64,000 nt of DNA from Gemmatimonadota bacterium (lineage in GTDB: Bacteria; Gemmatimonadota; Gemmatimonadetes; Longimicrobiales; Gaopeijiaceae), in assembly GCA_041390125.1 (NCBI GenBank), contig JAWKQN010000021.1, positions 6,296-70,295 of the forward strand. Direction: 5' to 3'. A program made the position numbers and the translations under genes. Below, piece by piece: positions 41,583 through 50,340 of this stretch. Each line of letters opens with the position of its first letter. Position 1 is the stretch's first letter. The notes beneath the pieces are model-generated. The model was not told the DNA's origin. It was given only the letters and a program-made list of their open reading frames with translations, and made no database searches.

Positions 41583-43844
41583 TCAGCGCGCCAGATCCAG
41601 CAGCCGGCTGTACTTGATCACGAGCTGGCGCTGCTTGGGGCCGGCCACGATGCCGGTGCGCTCCAACGAACCGCGATGGTTGGTGTCGTTCCAGACGATG
41701 AACAGCCCCGTGCCGGCCGCGTCCAACCACCCCAGACGGATGTTGGAGCCGAGGTCGCGGGTGTCGTCGTTGTACTGCACGTTGGCCTGCAGGTAGAGCC
41801 GCGGCGTGAAGGCGTACGCGGCGTTCACGCGTACCACGGACGTCGTGAAGCTGCCCTGGTCCAGACGCACGTCGAAGTAGTTCACGCGCACGCTCGTGGT
41901 GAGCTTGTCGCTGTAGCGGTAGTCCAGCGTGGCGTTGGGCCCGAAGCGCGTGCCGTTGTAGAACCCGCCGAGCGACCAACCCCCGGAGAGCGAGAGCGGC
42001 GCGCCGCGGTTGGTGTTGGCCCGGAACTCCCAGTCCACGTTGTCGTAGCTGCCGGGCGGGATCACGATGCCGTCGCGGATCTCGAACGGTTCCTCCAGTC
42101 CCTCCCCCGTGAGGTTCAGGCCGGGAAGCTGGAAGAAGGCGCCGTTCTCGAAGGCGAAGTGGTTGTCGATGTGCACCAGGTAGGTCTCGAGGAAGCCGTC
42201 CAGGGACCAGAAGGCGTTCGCGGAGACATGGGGCCGGAACTCCCGGAACCACGGCACGCTGGCCACCCGGATGTGACGGAGCGCACGGGCGTTGGCGTGA
42301 CGGTAGTCGCGTCGGTTGACGAAGCCCACCTCGGGATTGAAGGCGTCGCCGATCTGCCGGTAGCCGAGTGAGAGCTGCCAATCCCGCGTGATGTACTCGG
42401 CGCTGCCTTCGAAGCCGTATTCACCACCGTGGAAGCCCGAGCCGGGGGCGGCCTCCCCTGCGGGCACCGGGGTGGTGGTCAGGCTGGCCCACCCGTCGAA
42501 CGTCAACGCGTCCCCCACGCCCAGGCGGCCGTCCACGCCCCACGTCAGGTTGTAGTCGTCCGTGTCGGTCGTGTTCAGGCGCGACACCGCGATCGCGCCC
42601 AGTTGTGTGCGGTTGCCGAACTCCCGGAAGCCGCGCAGCACGCCGAAGTTGTTGGCGGGTGCGATGGGCTCGCGCAGCGCGGTGACCTCGTCGAACCCGA
42701 AGACCTCGTCCGTCTGGATGTTCAGGACGCCGAGCTGGAAGCGGCCGGCCTTCCCGGTCAGCCGGGCACCCGCCAGGATGGGCACCTCCTGGCCGCCGGA
42801 CAGACCGATGCGCCGGCTGAAGAACAGCTCTGCCGACTGACTGGCGCCCACCGCGAAGGTGCCCGCGTTCTCGAGGAAGAACGCGCGCTTCTCCGGGAAG
42901 AAGAGGCTGAAGCGCGTGAGGTTGACCTGCTGATCGTCCACCTCCACCTGCGCGAAGTCCGTGTTGGCGGTGAGGTCGAGCGTCAGGCTCTGGGTGATCC
43001 CGATCTTGGCGTCCCCGCCCACCTGGGTTCCGTAGTCCACGGCAGGTGCGCTGACCTGGTAGTCCTTGAAGCCTTCGGCGAGGAGGTAGGGCATCAGCGA
43101 CACGGTGCGCCGCGCGGGCGCCTCCAGGCCCAGCGTGCCGGCGAGCGACACCCGGTAGACGTCGAACTGCCGCGGGATCGGCGCCCACACCGACTGCTCG
43201 CTGTTGCGGCGGATCTTGCGCTCGAAGTTCAGCCCCCACTCCTGGGCACCGCTGCCGCCGTAGCGGACGGTGGAGAAGGGGATGCGCATCTCGGCATACC
43301 AACCCTGGGCGTCGCGGCTCGTGGCCACCTCCCACGACCCGTCCCAGTTCAGGTTGAAGCCTCCGGCGGAGCCCGCCTGCTGGCGTCCGCTGCCCGGCCC
43401 ACCCGCCACGCCTTCACCCGCCACCTGCCCGTCGTATTCGATGCCCGCGGGCGTGGTGCCGAACACGAAGGCGTTCTGGCGATCGCGGTAGGTGTCGAGC
43501 ACCACCACGAACGCGTCCGAGTCGTTGAGGGAGGCGTCGCGCAGGGTCTGCCCCACCACGATGCCCCCGGGCGTGTCGTCGAAGAGCCAGGCCCCGACGT
43601 ACAGCGCCTGCGCGTCGTAGCCGATGCGGACCTCCGTCCGCTGCGAGACCGGCCGGCCTTCCACGGGCTCGCGCTGGAGGAAGCCGGACAGCGCGGGCAG
43701 GCCGGACCAGGCCTCGTCCGAGAGACGACCATCGATCACCGGAGCCACGGCCAGCGGAGCCGCCTGCGCCGTCCGCGGCTGTTGCGCACGGAGGACGCCA
43801 GGAACGAACAGCACGAAGAGCAGGGCCAGTCGGAGCGTCCTCAT
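41583..43844 (-). CDS. DUF5916-like outer-membrane protein with CBM9-type N-terminus
   Basis: A 753-aa secreted protein. The signal MRTLRLALLFVLFVPGVLRAQ ends near residue 21. Residues about 30-220 look like the CBM9-like domain of this family (PVIDGRLSDEAWSGLPALSGFLQREPVEG...TEVRIGYDAQALYVGAWLFDD; GWYAEMRIPFSTVRY). The remainder is a beta-barrel-like C-terminus (LTANTDFAQVEVDDQQVNLTRFSLFFPEKRAFFLENAG; ends LVIKYSRLLDLAR). The DUF5916 family is widespread in Gemmatimonadota and Bacteroidota. Function unknown, perhaps glycan uptake or sensing. ATG 43844 is fixed by the signal. Confidence 0.85.
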   Translation of the reverse strand: MRTLRLALLFVLFVPGVLRAQQPRTAQAAPLAVAPVIDGRLSDEAWSGLPALSGFLQREPVEGRPVSQRTEVRIGYDAQALYVGAWLFDDTPGGIVVGQTLRDASLNDSDAFVVVLDTYRDRQNAFVFGTTPAGIEYDGQVAGEGVAGGPGSGRQQAGSAGGFNLNWDGSWEVATSRDAQGWYAEMRIPFSTVRYGGSGAQEWGLNFERKIRRNSEQSVWAPIPRQFDVYRVSLAGTLGLEAPARRTVSLMPYLLAEGFKDYQVSAPAVDYGTQVGGDAKIGITQSLTLDLTANTDFAQVEVDDQQVNLTRFSLFFPEKRAFFLENAGTFAVGASQSAELFFSRRIGLSGGQEVPILAGARLTGKAGRFQLGVLNIQTDEVFGFDEVTALREPIAPANNFGVLRGFREFGNRTQLGAIAVSRLNTTDTDDYNLTWGVDGRLGVGDALTFDGWASLTTTPVPAGEAAPGSGFHGGEYGFEGSAEYITRDWQLSLGYRQIGDAFNPEVGFVNRRDYRHANARALRHIRVASVPWFREFRPHVSANAFWSLDGFLETYLVHIDNHFAFENGAFFQLPGLNLTGEGLEEPFEIRDGIVIPPGSYDNVDWEFRANTNRGAPLSLSGGWSLGGFYNGTRFGPNATLDYRYSDKLTTSVRVNYFDVRLDQGSFTTSVVRVNAAYAFTPRLYLQANVQYNDDTRDLGSNIRLGWLDAAGTGLFIVWNDTNHRGSLERTGIVAGPKQRQLVIKYSRLLDLAR

Positions 43845-44053
43845 CCATCCTCGGGCGAAGCGGCCGCGGCCGGGCCCCGGCACCCCCGGGAGCCCGACAC
43901 GTGGACCGGCGGCGGCCAATCTCCCGGGGCCGGGCGTGGGGCGCAATGCAGCCCACGCTCCGCGGGTCCACCCGCCTGGATGCACGAAGGCCGGTGCGGG
44001 AGGGATCGGCTTCCCCCCGCACCGGCCGGTGCGCGGCTACCCCAACGCCGCGG

Positions 44054-45493
44054 CTACTGCAGCTTCATGAGCAGCAGCTGTCCGTCCTCCACGCACTCCG
44101 GGCACGCCGGCACGGCCTGGCCGTGTGCCTGCACGTCGAAGATCCAGGCGCCGGCGCCGAACCACGGGGACGCGTCCACGAGCCCACTGGTCTCCCAGCA
44201 GTCGCTGGCGCCCGGCGAGCAGTCGCCGCCGCTGACCTGCGCGATCTTCGTCCCGATCGGGTCCACCAGCTCGCCCTGCGTGTTCCACGTCGAGCTGCCA
44301 GATGGCCGGCGGACGCGCGCCGCGGTCGCCTCCCACGGGCCGTTGGCCGGGTCCTCCTGCAGCATGACCTCACCTGCCGTCGGATTCATGTCGCCGTTGT
44401 CCGGCGAGGCCCAGCCGGTGGCGGGCCGTCCGAGCGGCCGATCAGCGTCAGCGTGGCGCCGCCACCGACCGGATCCTTCCAGTTCGTGGAAGTCGATCCG
44501 GTAGATCGATCCCCACGGATCGATGGGCGTGCCGTCGTCGGGATCCGTGATGCTCTGACGGCCGGTGTCGAAGAAGTACGCGCACGCCCTTCTGGCCGGG
44601 GCGCTTGTCGTAGAAGCCATCCTCGAGCCGGATGAACGGGAAGGCCAGGACGGAGGGCAGTCGTTGAACGCCTCCATCGCCTGGTAGTCCAGGTGGATGC
44701 GCTCCGGGACCTTCACCCAGTGACCGGTGATGCCCTGGCCGACGGTCAGGTCGTTGGGCAACAGGCGGGTCCTCGGCCGCGAACACGTACAGGTCACCCA
44801 GGCCGCGCAGCACGCGATAGTGGTTGCTCGACGTACATGTAGAGCTCGGACTCGGCGCCGGCGCGGCCCACGCCGCTGCCCCCGTTGTCGTCGAAGTTCA
44901 GCACCACGGTGTGCCCCGGAAGCCTGCGCACGGAGATCTGGTTCTCGTGCGCGTACAGGCCCAGCCAGGGCAGCTCGGTGACGTTCCCCTTCCGATCGAT
45001 GGCGAGCTGCAGGCCGTCGTCCTGCTCCTCACCGGTGAAGAAGTAGCCGCCGCCGAAGCCGTCCCGGTTGTCCACCCACTCCGCCGAGCAGAGGCGGCTG
45101 TAGCCTTCGCTTCCGTCCAACGTGTACTCGTGATCGGTGATGTCGGCGTTCTTGACGTCGACGGTGAAGCGCGAGACGCGTGCGGCGCCCGAGATCTCGT
45201 GGTTCAGGTAGAGGTTGAAGCGGTCCCTGCCCCAGACGCCGATGCCGTCGGGGATGCCGACGAGCTGCTGGCCGCCGGGCAGGATGTCGCCCGCCGTGGC
45301 GAGCGGCTTCAGCGTGCCCGGCACCAGGAGCTCGGCCTGGGCCGGCTCGGTGGTGACGAAGCCCGGGAGACGGACGCCGGCCGTCCATGAGGCGGGGACG
45401 ACCTCGGCGAGACGGCGGGGCGGGTGTGTCGCATGCGCCGACGGCCAGCAAGGCCGAGGCGGCGAGCACGGGAAGGACGGTGTTGCGCTGCAA
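44054..45493 (-). pseudogene. DUF839/PhoX-like lipoprotein gene broken by many one-base shifts
   Basis: Reading across frames from TTG 45493 (GGAGGTG upstream) gives one coherent protein of about 470 aa: lipoprotein signal MQRNTVLPVLAASALLAVGAC, then PGFVTTEPAQAELLVPGTL, GRDRFNLYLNHE, CSAEWVDNRDGFGGGYFFTGEE, LYAHENQISVRRLPGH, SNHYRVLRGLGDLYVFAAE, WASPDNGDMNPT, ending GQLLLMKLQ. This suits a DUF839/PhoX-type secreted beta-propeller phosphatase relative. Frame changes occur near 45420, 44835, 44772, 44665, 44585, 44480 and 44430, with a probable pair near 44310-44290; most look like single-base insertions. No stop interrupts the segments between changes, so local sequence error competes with true decay. 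Confidence 0.6.
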
Positions 45494-45699
45494 GGTGCAC
45501 CTCCAAAAACAGCGGGGATCGGACTTCCGATGACCGCGCCAAGAATGCCCCTGCGACTGTCGCGAACCGTGCGACGATGTGATGGGTTCATGTATGGAGT
45601 CGGCAACGAGTGTGTAACCGGGCTCCGGCTACGCAACGAGGCGCCGGCCCGGCGGACCGGACCGGCGCCTCGAAGGACGCGTGCAGGCGGAGCGTGCCG

Positions 45700-46482
45700 T
45701 CAGCCTTCGGCCACCCAGTGCAGCGCGAACCAGGCGCCCTGCGGATCGGTGCAGGCCGCCACCTTGCCGCCCGGCACCTCCATCGGGCCGTGCATGAGCT
45801 GACCGCCGTTCTGCTTGACGCGGTCCACGGCCGCCTCGACGTCGTCCACGCGGATGTAGTGCATCCAGGCGCTGACGGGCACCTCCGGCGGCTTGTTCAT
45901 CATCCCTCCCATCGGATGCTCCTGTCCGGTGTGGAAGGTCTGGTAGATGCCCATGGGGCCCATGTCCATGGCCTCGCCCTTGGTCCAGCCGAACAGGTCG
46001 GAGTAGAAGCTCCACGCCTTGTCCAGGTCGCCGGCCATCAGCTCGTTCCAGGAGATGTCCCCGACGCGCGGCATGCCGTCATACGCGGTTCCCTCGCCCT
46101 GGGGTGCGAACGCGGCGAACACCGCGCCGAACGGATCCGCGAGCGTGGCGAAGCGGCCCACCTCCGGGAGATCCATCGGCGGATGCAGCAGCGTGCCGCC
46201 CAATTGCTGCGCGCGGGCCACCGTCGCGTCCACGTCGGGCGTATGGATGTAGGCCAGCCAGTGCGGGGGCGCGCCCGCTTGCGCGGCCGCCTCCGGCAGC
46301 TGCATCACGCCGCCGATGGGCCCGTTCTGCGTGGTCCACATGTCGTACGGCATGTCCGGGATGCCGCCCTTCCACTTTTCGGTGCCCCAGCCTGCGACCT
46401 TCGTGTAGAAGGCCTTGGCTCCCGCCGGATCCGTGGTCATCAGGTCGTACCACAGATAGCTGCCGCGCGGCGTGTCACTCAT
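45700..46482 (-). CDS. Two-domain VOC (glyoxalase-fold) protein
   Basis: A 260-aa protein with two tandem vicinal-oxygen-chelate modules. Module 1 spans residues 5-125 (YLWYDLMTTDPAGAKAFYTKVAGW ... ATLADPFGAVFAAF) and module 2 residues 138-258 (ISWNELMAGDLDKAWSFYSDLFGW ... VAACTDPQGAWFALH). This layout is that of the CFP30/hydroxylase-type VOC family. Role uncertain: antibiotic resistance, dioxygenase-like or unknown small-molecule binding. Lies upstream of the broken DUF839 gene on the same strand. Confidence 0.85.
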   Translation of the reverse strand: MSDTPRGSYLWYDLMTTDPAGAKAFYTKVAGWGTEKWKGGIPDMPYDMWTTQNGPIGGVMQLPEAAAQAGAPPHWLAYIHTPDVDATVARAQQLGGTLLHPPMDLPEVGRFATLADPFGAVFAAFAPQGEGTAYDGMPRVGDISWNELMAGDLDKAWSFYSDLFGWTKGEAMDMGPMGIYQTFHTGQEHPMGGMMNKPPEVPVSAWMHYIRVDDVEAAVDRVKQNGGQLMHGPMEVPGGKVAACTDPQGAWFALHWVAEG

Positions 46483-46546
46483 CGATCCCCTCCCCGTCCT
46501 CCTGTGTGGTGGTGCGCCGGACCCTCCGACCCGGCGCGGGTGCCTC

Positions 46547-47056
46547 TCAGCTCTGTCCCGGCGCCTTGATCGCGCCCGCGTGTCCCGCCGTGCGCCGGGC
46601 CATGCCCAACTGGCCGGCGTGATAGCCCTGATGGAACGCCAGCAGCGCGAGCAGCTCGCCGCGCGTGGTCTCCCCTCCGAACGGATGCGGAACGGGCTGC
46701 GCCAGGTCCTCCGCGCTCAGCCGCTCCAGCCCGGCCAGGCAACGATCCTGCGAGGCCAGGAACCGCGTGCGCATGGTGTCCCAGTCGATGGCCGTCTCGG
46801 CGTCCGTGATGGGTTCGAAGCCCGCATTCGCCAACTGCTCCGAGTCCCATACGGGGGCCTCTCCGACGAGTTGCATGACCGCGTTGTGGACGTTGGTGAG
46901 GTGCCCGAGGATCCAGTTGGCGCAGTTGCCGCCGGCGGACTCCAGCGAGTCCTCCTGGGACATCCCTTCGATGTTGGCGCCGATGGTGCGATACACGAAT
47001 GCGAACTGGCTCTTCAGCAGGTCCTGGGCGCGGGGCGCTGCGGTCTCGGTGCTCAT
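46547..47056 (-). CDS. DinB-family four-helix protein
   Basis: A 169-aa DinB/YfiT-like protein. Metal-type histidines appear in ILGHLTNVHNAV (about residue 50-61) and FHQGYHAGQLG (about 144-154), the standard triad for this fold, which often covers thiol-dependent transferases. Its ATG overlaps the TGA of the upstream MarR gene (ATGA), so it is co-translated with a MarR regulator and is probably part of a stress or detoxification response. Confidence 0.85.
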   Translation of the reverse strand: MSTETAAPRAQDLLKSQFAFVYRTIGANIEGMSQEDSLESAGGNCANWILGHLTNVHNAVMQLVGEAPVWDSEQLANAGFEPITDAETAIDWDTMRTRFLASQDRCLAGLERLSAEDLAQPVPHPFGGETTRGELLALLAFHQGYHAGQLGMARRTAGHAGAIKAPGQS

Positions 47057-47505
47057 GCGGTCTCCGGATGGTCTGGGTCGGGGCGGGTGAGGTCGGCGAT
47101 CGCCGCCATCACCTTCTGGAAGCCTTCGAGATCCCGGGCGTCGATGCGTTGCTGCACGCCGTCCTCCAGCCGCTCCAGCATGTCCCGCAGCTCGGTGGCC
47201 ACCTGCCCGCCTTCGTCCGTGACCCGCACCAGCGTGGAGCGCCGATCATCCGGGTTGGGCTCGCGCGCGAGCAGGCCCTTCTCCTCGAGACGGTCCAGCA
47301 TCCCCGTCAACGTGGACGGCTTGTGGCCGAAGACCCTGGTGAGCTGCGAGACGGGGCAGGGCCCGTACAGCGTCGTGTAGGAGAGCAGGTGCCCCTCGCT
47401 CGGCTCGACGCCGCGCGCGCGGGAATCCGCCTCCATGAACTCGCCGATCTGCCGGGTGGCCTTGTGCAGCGGGGACACGAACTGGAGTGGCTTGGGTGTG
47501 GGCAC
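47053..47505 (-). CDS. MarR-family transcriptional regulator
   Basis: A 150-aa winged-helix regulator. The HTH is around residues 45-85 (GPCPVSQLTRVFGHKPSTLTGMLDRLEEKGLLARE) with the wing PDDRRSTLVRVTDEG (about 86-100), typical MarR. GTG 47505 is favoured; TTG 47550 is an alternative. It precedes DinB with a four-base overlap. The upstream region holds a perfect 10-bp inverted repeat and a nested palindrome (47557-47594), so autorepression is likely. Confidence 0.88.
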   Translation of the reverse strand: MPTPKPLQFVSPLHKATRQIGEFMEADSRARGVEPSEGHLLSYTTLYGPCPVSQLTRVFGHKPSTLTGMLDRLEEKGLLAREPNPDDRRSTLVRVTDEGGQVATELRDMLERLEDGVQQRIDARDLEGFQKVMAAIADLTRPDPDHPETA

Positions 47506-47556
47506 GAGGTCGAATCGCTCCGGGGCGGTTCCGGTCCGTCGGATACACAAACGTTA

Positions 47557-47594
47557 CGAAACCGTACTGCACGTATTCGAATAATACGGTTTCG
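47557..47594. promoter_or_regulatory. Nested palindromes upstream of marR-dinB, likely MarR operator
   Basis: CGAAACCGTA (47557-47566) and TACGGTTTCG (47585-47594) form a perfect 10-bp inverted repeat with an 18-base spacer. Inside the spacer sits the palindrome TATTCGAATA (47574-47583). The patch is AT-rich against very GC-rich surroundings and lies 52 bases upstream of GTG 47505. It fits a promoter flanked by operator half-sites. Confidence 0.7.
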
Positions 47595-47717
47595 CACTAA
47601 ATGCCGCAACAGGGTCGCGGTGGACCCGCACGGTGGGGCGATTGCCGACCCGGCGACAGGGGCGGCCGACCGGTCAGCCCCGACCGCACCAGGCCCTCCC
47701 GGTCATTGGGCCCCGGG

Positions 47718-48971
47718 TCAGGCCGGCCGGCCCGCCACGCGGTAGAGGAGGGCCCCGGCCGCGACGATGGCCACCCCCAGCCCCGCCTCCTGGGGCCGCT
47801 CGACCAGCAGGAAGCCCAGCGTCCAGACCGTGAGCGCCAGGTAGACCAGCGGCGTGAGCGGATAGCCCCAGGTGCGGTAGGGGCGGGGGAGGTCGGGCTC
47901 ACGCCGGCGCAGCACGAACACCCCGAGCACGGTGACGAACGAGTTGAGGCCCAGCGTGAAGCCCGCGAAGACCAGGATGGATTCGAACGACCCCGTGACG
48001 ATGAACAACAGGCTCACCACGCCCTGCGTGACGATCGCGGCCCACGGGACCCCGTCCCGGTTGGTGCGCGCGAGGAAGCGGAAGAGGCGGTAGTCCTCGC
48101 CGATGACCTGCAGCACGCGCGGGCCTGCGAGGATCATGGCGCTCACGGTGGAGATGAGCAGCAGCGCCAGCACCAGACCCATGGCCTCCCCGCCGCGCGG
48201 CCCGAAGACGTGGGCCGCGGCCACGTAGCCCACCTCCAGCTTGCCCACGAGCTCGCTCTGGGGCGCCGCGAACAGGAAGGCGTGGTTGAGCGCCACGTAG
48301 AGCACGAGCACGGTGCCCGTGCCGAGCCCCAGGATCCAGGGCAGCGTGCGCTGCGGACGCTCCAGCTCGGACGTGAGATAGGTGGCCGCGTTCCAGCCCG
48401 TGTAGGCGTACGACACGTAGATGAGCGAGACCGCGAAGGCCGCGCTGCCGATCTCCGCGAACGCCTGCGCGTCCGGGACCAGGTCGAGCGTCTGCGGTGC
48501 CGGTGTGAGCGTCCAGGTGGCCACGCAGAACGCGGCGATCAGCCCCACCTTGAGTGTGGTGAACGTGCGCTGGATGAGGCTCGAGTTGCGATGCGTGGTG
48601 GCGTGCGCGGCCGTGAAGACCAGCACCAGCCCGCTGGCCAGCAGCGTGGCGTTCAGCCCGGGGAAGACGGAGGCCAGGTACGTCCCGAACGTGATGGCCG
48701 CGAGCGCGGTGGGTGCCGCGAAGCCGATGCTGGCGGACACCCAGCCCGAGATGAAGCCCGCGGCCGGGTGGTAGATGCGCCCGAGGAAGGTGTACTCGCC
48801 GCCGGAGCGGGGGAGCGCGGCGCCCAGCTCCGCGTAGGTGAGCGCTCCGCAGAAGGCGGCGATCCCGCCCACCACCCAGAGCAGCAGCAGCGCGAACGGC
48901 GAGCGGATGTCCACGAGCTGGAAGCCCAGGCTGGTGAACACCCCCGTGCCGATCATGTTGGCCACCACCAC
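47718..48971 (-). CDS. APC-superfamily amino acid permease (N-terminus possibly frameshifted)
   Basis: A 417-aa multi-pass permease. TM1 shows MVVANMIGTGVFTSLGFQL (APC consensus), with AFCGALTYAELGAALPRSGGEYTFLGRIYHP following, then about 11 helices and a DLPRPYRTWGYPLTPL loop, as in the LAT/cationic amino acid branch. The GTG at 48971 cuts into TM1. In another frame, ATG 49056 starts MTTHHLEPAPDAAPG; joining it to THASRFGPYTALAVVVANM across about 49018 would give a normal N-terminus, so one base may be extra or missing there. Substrate unknown. Confidence 0.8.
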   Translation of the reverse strand: MVVANMIGTGVFTSLGFQLVDIRSPFALLLLWVVGGIAAFCGALTYAELGAALPRSGGEYTFLGRIYHPAAGFISGWVSASIGFAAPTALAAITFGTYLASVFPGLNATLLASGLVLVFTAAHATTHRNSSLIQRTFTTLKVGLIAAFCVATWTLTPAPQTLDLVPDAQAFAEIGSAAFAVSLIYVSYAYTGWNAATYLTSELERPQRTLPWILGLGTGTVLVLYVALNHAFLFAAPQSELVGKLEVGYVAAAHVFGPRGGEAMGLVLALLLISTVSAMILAGPRVLQVIGEDYRLFRFLARTNRDGVPWAAIVTQGVVSLLFIVTGSFESILVFAGFTLGLNSFVTVLGVFVLRRREPDLPRPYRTWGYPLTPLVYLALTVWTLGFLLVERPQEAGLGVAIVAAGALLYRVAGRPA

Positions 48972-49137
48972 CGCGAGCGCCGTGTAGGGCCCGAAGCGGG
49001 AGGCGTGGGTGCCCGGGCGCGGCGTCCGGCGCGGGCTCGAGGTGGTGGGTGGTCATCGGGGGCCAGTGCGGTGCGTGGGGCGCCCAGCGGCGGACGGAGC
49101 CGCTCCAGGAGTCGGCACGCTATCCCGCCAGCGCCCT

Positions 49138-50181
49138 GTGGCCAGCCTGCCCGAGGTCAGGCCATCCCCGCGCCCCCGCGGTGCCGCGCCTTGCTGCGGC
49201 ACCCCTCCCGGTGGAACGTACCCGGATGCGCCGCCCACCTGTCCTCCGCCCGCTGGAGCCGCGGACGGCTCCGCCTTCGAGAGCGCCTTCGCGCTGATCG
49301 GCTGGTCCAAGCCGCGCGCGCTGTTCGATCGCTACCTGGCCGAGCAGGCCGTGGGGCTGCGCTGGACCTGTGTGGCCGAGGTGAACGACGCACCCACGGG
49401 CTACCTCACCGTGGCGTGGCGCTCCGCGGATCCCGAGCTGGCCGCGCGTGCCATCCCCGAGATCGTGGACCTGAACGTGCTGCCGCAGCATCGCCGGAAG
49501 GGCCTGGGCTCGTCCCTGCTGGACGCCGCGGAAGCGGAGGTGGCCGAGCGCGGCGCATGGATCGGCCTGCGGGTGGGGCTGCACCGCGGCTATGGTGCGG
49601 CGCAGCGCCTCTACGTGCGCCGGGGCTACGTGCCCGACGGCCAGGGCGCGCTGTACGACGGCCTGCCCGTCCCCGAAGGCGGGACCACCGTCCTGGACGA
49701 CGACGCCGCGCTGCGCATGGTCAAGCACCTCGCGCCGGGCACCGCGTCCGGCTACGTGCGGGCCCTGCGCGCGGCCTGGGGCAGCCGCTTGTTGCTCCTG
49801 CCGGCGGTGGCGGTGGTGCTGCACGACCCCGAGGGTCGTCTCCTGCTGGTCCAGGACCGCGCGTCGGGTACGTGGAGCCTTCCGGCCGGCGGCATCGAGC
49901 CCGGGGAGGACGCGGAGTCCGCAGCGCGCCGGGAGCTCCGGGAGGAGACGCAGCTCGAGGCGGAGCATCTCGAGCTGGTGGGCGCGCTGGGCGGCCCAGG
50001 CTTCCGACACACGTACCCGAACGGGGACCGGGTCGAGTACGCGTTGTTCGTGTACCGCGCCCGGGTGTCGAGCGTCGTGGCGCATCCCGACGAGGTGGAG
50101 ATCGAGCGATGCGCCTGGTTCGGGCGGGAGCAGTCCCCGCCGCTCCGCTTTCCGTACCCGGAGGAGCTGCTCTGGGCGTAG
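49138..50181 (+). CDS. GNAT-NUDIX fusion protein (start uncertain)
   Basis: About 347 aa with two enzymes in one chain. Residues about 45-200 are a GNAT acetyltransferase: TGYLTVAW strand, IVDLNVLPQHRRKGLGSSLLDAAEA (the acetyl-CoA V/P-loop) and RLYVRRGYVPDG. Residues about 215-340 are a NUDIX domain: RLLLVQDRASGTWSLPAGGIEPGEDAESAARRELREETQLEA has the GX5EX7REXXEEXGU-type signature complete (REXXEE). Start codon unclear; GTG 49138 is the best in-frame choice, but the GNAT N-terminus looks incomplete. The last 12 residues are repeated just downstream. Confidence 0.75.
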   Translation: MASLPEVRPSPRPRGAAPCCGTPPGGTYPDAPPTCPPPAGAADGSAFESAFALIGWSKPRALFDRYLAEQAVGLRWTCVAEVNDAPTGYLTVAWRSADPELAARAIPEIVDLNVLPQHRRKGLGSSLLDAAEAEVAERGAWIGLRVGLHRGYGAAQRLYVRRGYVPDGQGALYDGLPVPEGGTTVLDDDAALRMVKHLAPGTASGYVRALRAAWGSRLLLLPAVAVVLHDPEGRLLLVQDRASGTWSLPAGGIEPGEDAESAARRELREETQLEAEHLELVGALGGPGFRHTYPNGDRVEYALFVYRARVSSVVAHPDEVEIERCAWFGREQSPPLRFPYPEELLWA

Positions 50182-50190
50182 CGCCGGAAC

Positions 50191-50261
50191 GTGCCAGGGA
50201 GAGCAGACCGCCGATGGTGGCGCTGCGCTTCCCGTTCCCCGAGACGATGCTCTGGCCGTAG
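50191..50261 (+). repeat. Partial copy of the NUDIX tail with an RNase P RNA-like motif
   Basis: The sequence GTGCCAGGGAGAGCAGACCG at 50191-50210, continued CCGATGG to 50217, matches the RNase P RNA core at 52286-52312 with two mismatches in 27 bases. Immediately after, the reading VALRFPFPETMLWP* (50217-50261) parallels the NUDIX end PPLRFPYPEELLWA* (50139-50181). So a short tail duplication and an rnpB-like core lie together, 130 bases before the OmpA gene. Confidence 0.55.
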
Positions 50262-50340
50262 CCGGTCCCCGCCGCATGTCCCCCGCGGCGGCCTCCTCTC
50301 GTTTGGCTGCACGACGAGCCGATCCGAGCGAGGGGGGACC

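Noticed and set aside
44054..45493. Programmed ribosomal frameshifting
   Set aside because: Seven or more changes of both signs without slippery heptamers cannot be programmed; error or decay is far likelier.
50217..50261. A separate tiny gene after the NUDIX gene
   Set aside because: About 15 codons, no ribosome site; it reads as a copy of the NUDIX tail.
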